This document shows, piece by piece, positions 20,401 through 32,400 of a stretch of DNA of 64,000 nt. Position 1 is the first letter of the stretch. The number at the start of each line of letters is the position of its first letter. The position numbers and the translations under genes were made by a program. The notes under the pieces are model-generated. The model ran no database searches. It had not been told where the DNA came from and was given only the letters and a program-made list of their open reading frames with translations. Source of the DNA: Phoronis australis (Eukaryota > Phoronida > Phoronidae); assembly GCA_002633005.1 (NCBI GenBank), contig NMRA01000607.1, positions 1 to 64,000 on the forward strand. Reading direction: 5' to 3'.

Positions 20401-23400
20401 TCTATATTGCATAATATGGCGTTGTGCAAGGTACGTGCAGTGTATGCCATCAAAAACTACCCCTGTAAGTTCTAGCACAATTCAGACAACTGTTAGCATA
20501 TCATTCCCCTTGTTTTCTCCTCAGAAGTGGTCAATAGGTGACGACTCTCATGCGAAGAAGGCTTCCAAGACTTCAATGAAAGAACAATGCAAAGCTGATA
20601 AGACGCAGAAAAACGTATGGTATATCTTCATTACCTTCAGTTTTGCAAATTCAGACATTTAAAACACCCTGTGTATTGGAATTTATGTTCACTCTTCGCC
20701 CTGTGAGGCATTTATGTCGTGTGTGAGTTATATAACAAGAATTAATTCCCAGATAGTTGTAAAACCATCATTCGAAAACGACTTAATGGTATCATGGTGT
20801 GTTATAAGTCGGCCGTATTTCACAGACGAATCTTCACGAAGATTTCCCATGAGTTTTCCATCTCTTAAAAGAAATTCAAATTCACAAGAAACAGACTCGT
20901 TTTGAACACCTGAGTAGCTACTGAAGAATGAACAAAGACACAAGAATATTCTGTCAACGTTTGGATCTGTTCTCAATACAACAGTTGACAGTGTAGCAAT
21001 ACATAACGTACGCAGAACTCCACATTTTATCCTCACGCGGTTTACCCTCTCTTTCAGTTTAAATGAGATCTTTGTAACGTCACACGAAGTTGTAATAGCT
21101 ACGCAAGGGATGCTCAAGGGGATTCTGCCTTGTTTACAGATATTTACTACGACTTTGTCACTTAAAAAATTTAAGTTAAATAATTTGTTACTGCCGTCAA
21201 CACTCAAAAGTTTGGAACATTTACGACAGTCTCCAAAAAGTCTATCAAATCTCTCAGTGTGACTAACGTTATGGTTGTCTGAGTTACACGACGACTGTGG
21301 GGAACAGACGACCCACCAATAACTACGTGGTCCATTACGCAGGTTTGGAAGCGTCTTATCGACCTGTGGTGCATCAGTAGGTGACAGAACCAAATGTAAT
21401 TTCCATAGACGCGAGAACTTCGCAAAAAGCAAAATTACGTACGGTTGATATTACGTACCCGACCCCCATGTAACAAAAGCGAAACACGAGATCAAGCGAG
21501 ATTCATTTGTGTGATTCTTGCGTCTGCAGTACTTACCGTAGCTTTGAGTGACATCCTCAAAACAGAGTTTGGTGAGATAACTGGAATTTCACATTTTCAG
21601 GCGGCAGATGTCAAACATAAACAAAAGTTGAAAGAGGCGCAAAGTATTATAATTGAAGAGGACAACAGTCTTCCCACGGCTCGGCGTGTGAGTACAAAGA
21701 ACAATAGTCAAATTGGCGTTATTCGATAAATATGTCTTACAACAATTAACAGTAAATGTTTACTTCTTTCATATAATCTTTTAATTAAAGCTCATTTAAT
21801 AAAAGAAGTCGGCAACGTTAAGTCTGGCTCTGAAAGAACATCACATCTTACTTTACTGCGGTTTCTGGAAAATTACCGCACGAACAATTCAAGAGATACA
21901 GGAAGCCCGTAAACCGGCGAAGTTTCTCGTTCCACCTATACGTGTTCCACCTATACGCGTTCCACCTATACGCGTTCCACCTGTACGCGTTCCACCTATA
22001 CGCGTTCCATGTTTTGTTATGCTATTGAGGTATAGCATTTAACTTCAATTTACATTCAAATTCAATCTTTTCCGATGAATACACAAGACATATTTGATGA
22101 CATGGGATTTCACTAGTTTGAGCGAGATGTACATGTACACGGACTGAAAATCCTTGAGGCACTTAAAACTAAACTGGAATCTTCATCAATTAATTCCCAT
22201 GACGCTGGACTCCATAAAGTTGTACAAGAAAATATTTCCAGCAAAGAAGTCTCTTGTAACTGTCTCGCGACGAAAAAAATCTGGCCAAAATCACGTGCTC
22301 TCATCGTAAACACATCAACACCCGCAGTCTTGCGAGATTTTTCTTTTCTAGCGAGACACTAGCGTTTTTGAAATCGATGCAGGTTGCACTGACTTTTAAC
22401 CAAGTTTGTTGCATGGTGTTGGCTTATATTTTTTGTCTTTTGACATATTATTTAGGAGGCAAGAGTTTGAATTTTATTTTCACCTGATAGTGTTCTGGAA
22501 TGTTCGTCCCTTTTACAACTGCATTGTTTGTAGCTCTTCATGACCTGCTCGATGTTGTGTGGCAGACGACAGCTGTATACTTGTAGGTTATTGAACAGAG
22601 CTATGTTTTTGGAATTGTTTAGTAATTTCTCGGTAAAGAAAGGTTATGTTAGGCTTGCAGGACTTCCCCAGATTTTTCTAGTCTCACCTTCACACGATCC
22701 GTTGCGTAGGGAGCTTTTGATCGTATTTTTAAAATAGAATGATTTTCTTAAAAGTGGAGAGACAGGTGGCCAGCCGGGTGTCGAAGCTCGCAGACAAATC
22801 TCGTGTAGCTCCCAGAGATAGTCAAGACGACGGGTACAGAAGCTGGTTAGCATCAAATCAACACTTCACTATGTCTGGAGCAGAATGATTCGTGACAGAC
22901 ACTCTGAAAGATTTGTTCTTTCATCCTTCCTCAGACTGCCGCAATCATCGATCGTGGCTGTAGGGAGTGGATCCTATTACCTCATGCTGAAAGACATCGA
23001 CAAAACGCAACTGAACACTGTCTGAGAGCCATAGCTAGCCTTCTCCTAAGTTGATGGGGACAGGTTTTCTGAGTAACTCCATTGTTTTGACATTTTTTCA
23101 AGTGCTCAGTAACATTGACTACTTCGCGAAACTAAAAATCTGATAACTCTGCACACCATGAACAAATTACAGTAATAAATATTGTAACGTTTGTCATTAG
23201 GTCGGCAACTAGACTAAGACGTTGTCTGCTAGCCATTGTAATCTTGTCAAAATGGTCCTCGTCAAACTTGACCAACCGAACAACGTCCTCTGGAAAAGAT
23301 TTTTTTCTGTGACCAACGCGAACCTTTCAGGTCAAGATTCGTGAAGCTGAGTCGCTCCGAGGCGAGCGCGTCAGGGTCAGTGGCTGGACTCATCGCCTGA

Positions 23401-26400
23401 GACGTCAGAGGAAGACACTCATGTTTGTTATTCTTCGCGACGGCACAGGTTATCTACAGTGTGTGATCGCTGACAAATTGGTAAATATGCTTAGTACTGG
23501 CAATCAATCAAAAATTTGAACGCGTACTTTCAAAACTTATTTGGAGGTTTAAAGTGTGGTTTTTGAGGCTGTTGTCAACTTAGAATAAATGTAAATCGAA
23601 TTATTGAGTGAATTAATTTGTATCAAGTTAGTGAAAATGTTGCATTTAAGTTAAATTTTATTATTGCTAGAGCGTATAAACGAGGAAAATGGGACTGAAA
23701 TGTCGAAAATTTGACAGGTACATGTTAGTATGCATTACAGGCCTTACAATTTACTGTATCAACGCATTCTTCCGATACCGTGCACTTTTATGTGTGCCGC
23801 GGTTCCTTTTTCCACTCAAGAGATGTCCGGTAGACATTTCTGCGTAATTGTACTGCAGTACATGTTTACATGTTTCTTTCAGTGTCAAACTTACAACGCC
23901 CTCGTCCTCGCCAGAGAGTCGTCCATTTGTGTCTACGGAACTGTTCAACAAGTTCCAAAGGGAAACTCGGTAGGTTGGAGTTACATATAGTCTGAATTAC
24001 CAGATCAGAACAGAAAAGATCAATCGAAAGATAAAAAAAAACGATACACATTGCACCAGACGTGCGCAGGCCTCGCATGTGGGCCCACTGCACTGATCAC
24101 CTGGAACTATTTTTATGCTTTATTAACATATGGTTAAAACCGAGCTGAGAAGCTAGAAACCTGGCTCAAGGGTTTAGCAGTGTGACCTGGTGGGACTCGA
24201 ACCCACGATCTCAAGTAAAGAAAGCGGACACTTATCAACCAGGCCACTCTGCCTCCTCGCAATCGAAAGATACTACACAGACAGAATTTTTGCCCACGAA
24301 GTTCTAGCTAGTACATGTGTCTTTATTTGTTTTGCTGTTAGCCCCTCGTCAGTTCCTAAATTCGGGATTTTTGAATTGCCTCGACTGCTTTGTGGTAATA
24401 AACTTAAAACTTAAAAATAAATTCTGGTCTTTAAACAGGTTATATTTAAAGGAGCATGCCACCCTAAAAACAACCTAATTTGTATCAATTTAGATCGAGT
24501 AGTTCTACTTCATAACGACACGTACGGTTGCGTTACCTGACACCTGACGGCAGACGGAGGTGTGGAAATTATCCAATGACGTCATCGGTTTCACTCGCAG
24601 TTTGTTCAGCAGTTCACAACACGGGTTACTGGTGTCAGCTTATCGCTTGAAGTCATCGTTTAACACCAATAAATCATTAAAACTTCGATGCAAAACCCTT
24701 AAAAATACATCGAGTTCTTACAAAAACGTGTTGTTTTATTTCGCTCTTACGGATTTATTGGTATTTGGACACACCGTAGCTTACAAAGTTCGGCAGACCA
24801 ATACGGTCCGTAGCAGGAGAACCTAGATCTGTGTTGTTTAGACTGTGATTTTTATTTCTAAACACAAAACGCTTGTTATCCTGGCCAGTGGCTCGGAGCC
24901 CCATCAGGCCCGTCGCGGCCGGCCGGATTGTTATCCCGACCAGTGGCTCGGAAACTGATAAGACATAACGAACATTAACCAGCCCAAGCTCAGTGGAAAC
25001 TAAACTTCCAGTCAAGAAAATACTATACTAGTGAGCCAAAGTAATGTGCACCTGATTATGTTGGTGAATTAGCCACGAAACTGTAAATCTACTTACTCGT
25101 CGAGGGCCGCGAATTCAGGTTCCGCTTTGGCCACAGCACCGTCAGGGCAGAAGTTCTACACTGACAATCATTATTTGAGTAATGTAAAAGAAAATAAAGA
25201 TTCCCCTAACACCTGACCGTGGGATGGAAATCGAGCTGTTTCACAACAGTTTCTGCCAGAAAACACTAAAAGCATGAGCTCACACGGCCTAGTCGGTGTC
25301 CCGTCAATTAGTTTTATTGCACCTACTGTAAAGCCTTTAACGCAGTGATTTATTCATTGCTGGCTTCTCAAATCATTTGCACTCAAGAACACTCCAAAGG
25401 CATTAGAAATTGCATCTAATTAGACAGACTTTGTTTCAGTTTTATATAAGTATTGGTTAGGGTGAGAATAATTCATTCAGTAATATACATGTACGTCAAC
25501 ATGGCAACTCGTAATCCCGACTTACTAGGACGAGCTAAAGCTCATGAGTCCCGACTTCGCAGGTGGATCGTTAAGTTTCACAGGCTATCAATTCGAGCAG
25601 AAATACAGTGATGAAGAAATACTAGAGAGGCGCCGTGAACAAGCTCAGACAACGGAACGTATGGAGTTATTTGATAAGCCGGCATTCGTCAGGCACTGTC
25701 GACGTCTGCAGGCCACAGACACGGAGATGTTTCACGGCCTCATACTTGTTATTTACAGCGTACATTTCATTCTTCACTACCATGAGCCACTTCCTTAAGC
25801 ATTTCGGACTTTCGAGGAAGTAAAAAAAAAAACGATATACCCGCTTTCCTCGCAGCTGCTTTGTTCGCCCAAGCGGGGAAACGATGCACCGCAACATAGC
25901 GGCATTCACTCTGCATATGAACCACTGACGTCGCTAGCGTCGTTTCTCACCTTCCTCACAGGCTAACGCGACACCTCTTGGCAAGGTAAGGTCGACCGTA
26001 TGCGAGGCGGTGTGGATATAGACCGATTAAGACGTCAAAAAACACTAATTAAATCGGGTGGCATTCGCCTTTAAAGAACATAGATTGGGAACCAGCTTTA
26101 ACTAAATGTTCCATTAAAATTCTTGGAACAAAAGTTAACTTAATCAAATGGAACGAGCATAGAAAATTGAAATGGCGTGTCGTAACAGTTTCCGCAATTT
26201 AATATGTGAAGTTCATTGTCTATGAACAATTAATATATTTCTTAGTAATTAACATAATCATTACTTGCTGCAGCCAATAGACGGCAACTTTGGTTTATTT
26301 ATTATCACCGTCCTCATAAAAGACACAAGAAAATTAATGAAACTCACAAGAAAAACATAATTATTAATATAAGTTTTCGTCATAGGACTTTGGAGAGTTG

Positions 26401-29400
26401 ATGTTTTTTGTCCTACAATCGACAATGACCACACGTGCTGACTTATGTTTTCTTTCAAGCAGTCAAAGGCGCTGAACGCGTTAGTATGTATTGTAAGTAG
26501 TCTTTAATCAACGATGTTGCCGCATTAAGTATTGCCAGTTGCATTTGTTCAGGCCCCTGGAAACGTTGAGCTGGTCGTCGACTTTTGGGAGTTGATTGGT
26601 CTCGCGCCGCCGGGTGGCGCCGATAACCTACTCAACGCAGAAGCTCACGTGGACGTTCAGTTGGACAATCGGCACATGATGATCCGAGGCGAGAACGTAA
26701 GAGACAAGGGGCGTTTCACATTTCATGCGCGCATCCAGTCTAAAATATAGGGGGGGGGGNATTTTTGGCAATGTGGACTTTTTACTAACAAAAAAGAGGA
26801 CCAAAATAAAAGGGTCGGGTACCACTTTCACGGCTATGAATTGTGCATTCGCGCCTTTTTGGTGGACTTTTGTCTCGTTTTCTCGGACTTTTTGTTTCTC
26901 TGAAGCGGACCTTTTTCACCACATCGCCAATGAAGGTGGAGGAGACTCGTTCGAGCCCCCTGCCCCCCGGGTGCGCGCATGCATTTAGGAATTGGAATCA
27001 TTCTCAGTCAGTCTCTTGCATATGATTCACTTCTATAAGACCGAGATCAGACGAGACATCTACGTGTAGTGCTCGATTGACCGTCAGTATTATCCAGCAT
27101 TTGCACCTGGGTCTCCCTAACTGGAGCCCAGAGCTCAAACCACTCAGCCACACAACTGTAGGCAGCTGACAAATTGAATCACAACTTACAAAAAACTAAG
27201 TGCATAATAATGACACAAGGTAGTAAAGAGGACCATATTAGGAAACCCGGACGCACCCAGAGCTGTTTTAACCACTAAAATGCAACATATTTAAATATTT
27301 TTCAGACATCCAAGATCTTGAAGCTGCGTTCTGTTGTCATGCGATGTTTCAGAGAACACTATTTCAGCAGAGGCTACTTTGAGGTTAGTCACACTGGAAA
27401 ATTCAAATGTACTCCTTCCACTTCATTTCAGTTAAAAGCTGCGTTTCATCCTGTTTATCTTGCTAAAATGAAAATCGAATTGTGCCATTTACTCTCATAG
27501 TAACGATCTCATGATATTAAACCATCAGTGACTTAAGAAAACTCATCAGGGTTTTCATCTCGAAATCTATATCAAATAAATTTGGTCGTGTTATTGGTAC
27601 CGTTTTTTAATCTCAATGTAGCTTTATTCTGTCTCCAAAAAGACACGATCACGTGACCCAAATACAGACAGACTGTCTAAAGTCAAAAAACAAAATTCCA
27701 CGGGATTTGCTGTTCAGAAAATTTAACACTTTCAATGAGTGTAAACCTGTAGTTTTGTAGACATTTGACTAAATACACAGACATGCCGGCAAGGTCCAGC
27801 ATAACCTTACGACGCGGTTCCTTAATTATCCACTAGGTAACGCCCCCTACCATCGTCCAGGTTTTGTGCGAAAGTGGAGCGTCCCTGTTCAAGTTGGACT
27901 ACTTCGGCCAGCCAGCCTATCTCACTCCATCTTCTCAAATCTTTCTGGAAACATGTATACCCGCTTTGGGCGACGTCTTCTGCATAGCTCCTTCATATAG
28001 AGCCGAACACTCCCACACGCGCAGACACCTGTCAGAGTACGTATTGGTCGTAGATTCAGTACACATTAAGTTGAAATAAGCAATCACTTTCAAAACTTTG
28101 AGATCAATGGTCGGGGTCTAATATTATACTCGAAATCGAACTTGAAACTATTCTTGACATTTTCCGATTCTACTTTTGTGTGAACTCAAGAAAAGTGTCA
28201 AAAATTCTAGTCCAAGTTCACAATTGATGAGCCTTTAATGCTGGGGTCATCAAGTGCAAACAAGGATTAGAAAGTTATCCACATAAGCCATTATGAATTC
28301 GAGCCTGGACTAATAGACACTTATTTTGAGCTAGCGCTAAAGTAGAATAGAACATCCAAAAAATATCTCCGTCTTCGATTTAGGGCCATGGTTGCCTGTA
28401 TCGTTACTTCTAATTGAAACTTTCTATGTATTACGGGGTGTAGATTTGTTCCAAGTTTGATCGTTGAACAATATTTGCCTACATATTTTCTACGTAAAAT
28501 ACATTTAATGAGTATACAATGGGTCAAACTAAATTTTCGTGGCTGGACATTTTCAGCGACGGAAATGTGAACGAAATTATATGAGAATTACTGTAATTAA
28601 ATGTCGTTTCCACATCTTTATGCATCTGTCGTTTCCACATCTTTATGCATCTGTCGTTTCCACATCTTTATGCTTCTAACAACGTTTATAAGGTATACTC
28701 ACGTTGAGGCAGAGTGTTCGTTCATCTCATTCAACGAGCTCATCGATCGCTTGGAAGATCTCATTTGCGACGTCATAGACAGGGTTCTGAAGTCACCATT
28801 TGCTTCGCTACTGTATGACGTCAACCCGGTAACGTGTTTGCTCATTTTGCATTTACCTGTAAAGCAGAGCGCGCGCTTACATTGCGGCTTTTATAACAGC
28901 CGATTAGAAACCCAAGGCACCGTTTCATCAAATTTTTTTTCTGTCTTAACTTGGGCCGAAATCGGGATAACTGAAGACATAAACTTCTTAGTCCTGTTTC
29001 ATGACATTTCGTAAAGCCAAATTTAAGACGAAATCGGTCTGACTTTTACCTAAAACCGAGTTAGCTTGCTAAGGAGTAGGCTTATTAGATTGGACGTTGT
29101 CGTTTAAATGACTAAAATTTAGGACTGTTATAACTGAAAATTGTTGATGAACAAATTTTGTTGACGTTTTTACAATCTAATGTCCGTGAACAATGTTAAG
29201 TTGAAGATCGTCTGCTTTCGTTACAACTTCCCGCAATACTGCGCGACTTTAACAAACAAGACCCCAATTGCATCCAAAATTTAAGTAAATGCCCATGTAG
29301 AGTTTCAAGACCAGGATTATACGTGAAATCATATTTCATACATCGCCTCGTTATTTTTTGTGAATTCGCAACAGGTACGTAAAGTACAGTTTGTATTCTC

Positions 29401-32400
29401 ACCTATGTCACAAACCGACACATCTATGATTATAGGTCGTTTGTAAATTTTCACCTTCGATCCTAGCTTTGCTCGAATAGACAAGTTTTCAAGAAACGGG
29501 ACCCACAACTCAGTTCTCGGTAAAATTCATCTATAATGGGCTCTTAGTATGCTCCATTGTTATCGGGCATTAGTTGTTACAACATAGAAGCAGGAGCCTG
29601 CGTTTTACTCATGTAATCACTTGTTTTACTTAAGTAGGACTTCAAGCCCCTAAAGCGGCCATTTAAACGAATGAGCTACAGTGACGCTGTCGAATACTTG
29701 AAGGAGAACAACATCGCAAAGGAAGATGGGACATTTTACCAATATGGGGAGGTGTGTTTAAGGATTTGCTATGCAAGATTCGTTTTCCAACTTTCTCAGC
29801 AAGCTAGATAGAAATGGGGAAAAAGAATTGTGCGAGTATTGCAGATTTACTACAGGGTAGAAATTTGCAAATACTAGACAAGTTAGCATTTCATCATCTA
29901 TCTGTTCTATCTGGATAATAACGATCATTCGCAGATATAACCTTGGGAAAGAAGCGGTGTACGATTTTTAGATTTACAACATTTTCGAAAACGCCTGTGA
30001 GCAGAAGCTCGCAGTCGAAATAGATCAAAGCACGAGCAATCATTATGTTTTTTAGTTACCTGTTTATCTTAGAAGGACGCTGTAACACCAAGTATCATTG
30101 TGTTCTCAAGAGTTTCGACGTTGGATAACAAATACCCTTGATACGATCTCGGTAAGAACCCTATGTATGAGTTTTAACATTGCGGATCACCTTGGTGTAA
30201 CACAAGTCCCATTGTGTCGATGATGTCGTTGAACTCTTAATCTCATTCGCAGGATATCCCTGAGGCACCAGAGAGAAAAATGACTGACCAAATCAACGAG
30301 CCGATTTTCCTGTGCCGATTTCCCGCTGAAATCAAATCTTTTAACATGATGAGATGCCGCGAGAACAGCCGCGAAACAGAGTCTGTAAGTGACAAGCAAA
30401 ACCAGGACCGAGCTCAGAGAGAGTAAAAACAGTCAGTGTGTTGAATTACCCGCTTGGCTTAATAAGTTACATGTATCACCTCGGGACCGCGCACAAACTG
30501 TCGTAGCCACAGAGCCTTTCGCTGTGTCGATGGAAAGTATGACCACAAGAAACCTTAATTTGGCAATAAATGATAGGAGTGAGGCAGTGAGTTTGTTAAG
30601 GCCAACACAAAGCATACGCACATACAATATAGTTGTGATGCTAATGTCCGCTACCGCGCTGATTTTGACTGTTATTTAGTGCCAGTTTCTCGGGTTCTAC
30701 ACGATATATAGTAATATTTACAATTCCCACTTTTGCCTCAAGCTTCGAACTACCCCTCCCTCTCGTCGCCACAGCCTTTGAGGGGCCTCTGTGAAGACAA
30801 GGCGAAGTAATAACTTTTATTACCTCTGATCACCACAGTTTTCCAGCTTCCTCTTCCCCCGCTATCGCCAAGGAGGGTCCGACGAGATAGATCCCCAATT
30901 TCATGCGTCGCCCTATGTTGCAGCGTTTTCAATTTGATCGATTGCCCCACTTGTCGCCACAACGTTTGAATTGTTCTTAAGCTGAAGAGATTTGCCCATA
31001 TTGTGCGCGGGGTACCAAACTGTGGCTTATTCAGCCTCATGGTAACCCTGCACTATTGCCTTCTTCTAGTTCTAGAGAGATTGCGTAATTTGTCAATTTG
31101 CTTCTTAACATAGAGAGATCATGTACATTGTCAGCTTTCTTCCAAGGCTATAGAGATCAGTTGATGTGCTGAAGGACGTTCCTAGTCAGAACCTAGTCCG
31201 AACCTACTTTGAACATTGCAACATTGTATATTGCTTCGTGGGTTGAAAAAGCCAGCACAGTGATCTCTTCTGATGCCCTCTCGCTAGACTATCAGGCTAT
31301 CACCAATCAGATGTGTCTCGTTTATTACCTAGGCATCGAAGTAATTTGAAATTCCCCTTACAATGTGGCTCTCCAAACTGGAGAAATTCTGATTGACAGT
31401 GGGCGTCCATGTCATACATTGGGCGTCGTTTCCAGGGCGTCCAGATTAGTGCTAGGGAGTCCAGTACGTATGCTGCATGAACGCCTGTCTCGTTCCTAAC
31501 TCATGTGTTTTCTGGGCTGCGGAAAATGTTATTGCTTGAGACCGTCAGTGCTTTCCTAGTACAGAAATCGACAGTAATCTGACTAAGGGGCAAACAAGTA
31601 TCAGATGTACAACAGTAGGCCTAAGTGTCCAAAACCAAGTTTTTACAATTACAAAGACGTGTTTTCTTCATTCATGATTTTCAGCGCCACATATTACTCT
31701 TTGTCTATGAGTCGCTTTGTCTGACGTCTTATTATCCCCGTTCTCTGCATATTGTACAAATGTACCTCATCTTCCTCAACATTCCTCTCTTTCATTGGCC
31801 AACTCTTGTCTTTCCGACAACCTTGTCTTTTTCGATCTTTCCACCACTTCCCTTTAAGTGTGTCACTTCTCTCAGTATTTCGTGTTCCTATCCGGCTGCA
31901 TCTTATTCTCGTCATGCTCATTTAGTCTAGATTATTCGATTGTCTTCGATATACGTTTGGCATCGTTGTGTTCGCCTTCATTGTGTCTTTCGTCGGACTG
32001 TGTTAAGTCCCACTTTCTCTCGTCAAATTCATGTCTCCATCTACTCATTTCCGCACCTTTGTTTTGTTCGTCTTCTTCTTCTTCATCTTCTTTTTCAACA
32101 TCATCGCCGTCGTCTTCCTCGTCGTCGTCGTCATCGTCATCTCAATTGTCACCTTGTTCTTTTTCTTCTTCTCTGTCTTCTCCTTCCTGATGTACTGTTC
32201 CTGTACTTCCTCCACATTTCTCCTTTTCTAACAATGGTTGACGTCTTTCTCATCGTCCCTGATTTTGAATTTATCATAGTCCTCAGTGAGCCTCTGGCAT
32301 TGTCTCTTTCGGCTTTATCATCTTTGCGTCTCTGCTCACGCGCTATATCCTCCTTCTGATGTCCCAGCTCTTCAGTCTTTCATTTTGGTCTAAGTCCACT

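Noticed and set aside
21929-22009. A CRISPR-like array.
   Set aside because: Units are 15 bp head to tail with no spacers, in an animal intron.
24181-24262. A functional tRNA gene on the minus strand.
   Set aside because: The B box is perfect but the two ends cannot pair as an acceptor stem and no anticodon loop of proper size is formed.
31858-32359. Serine-rich proteins on the plus strand.
   Set aside because: They are translations of a pyrimidine-rich triplet tract in an intron, in several overlapping frames.
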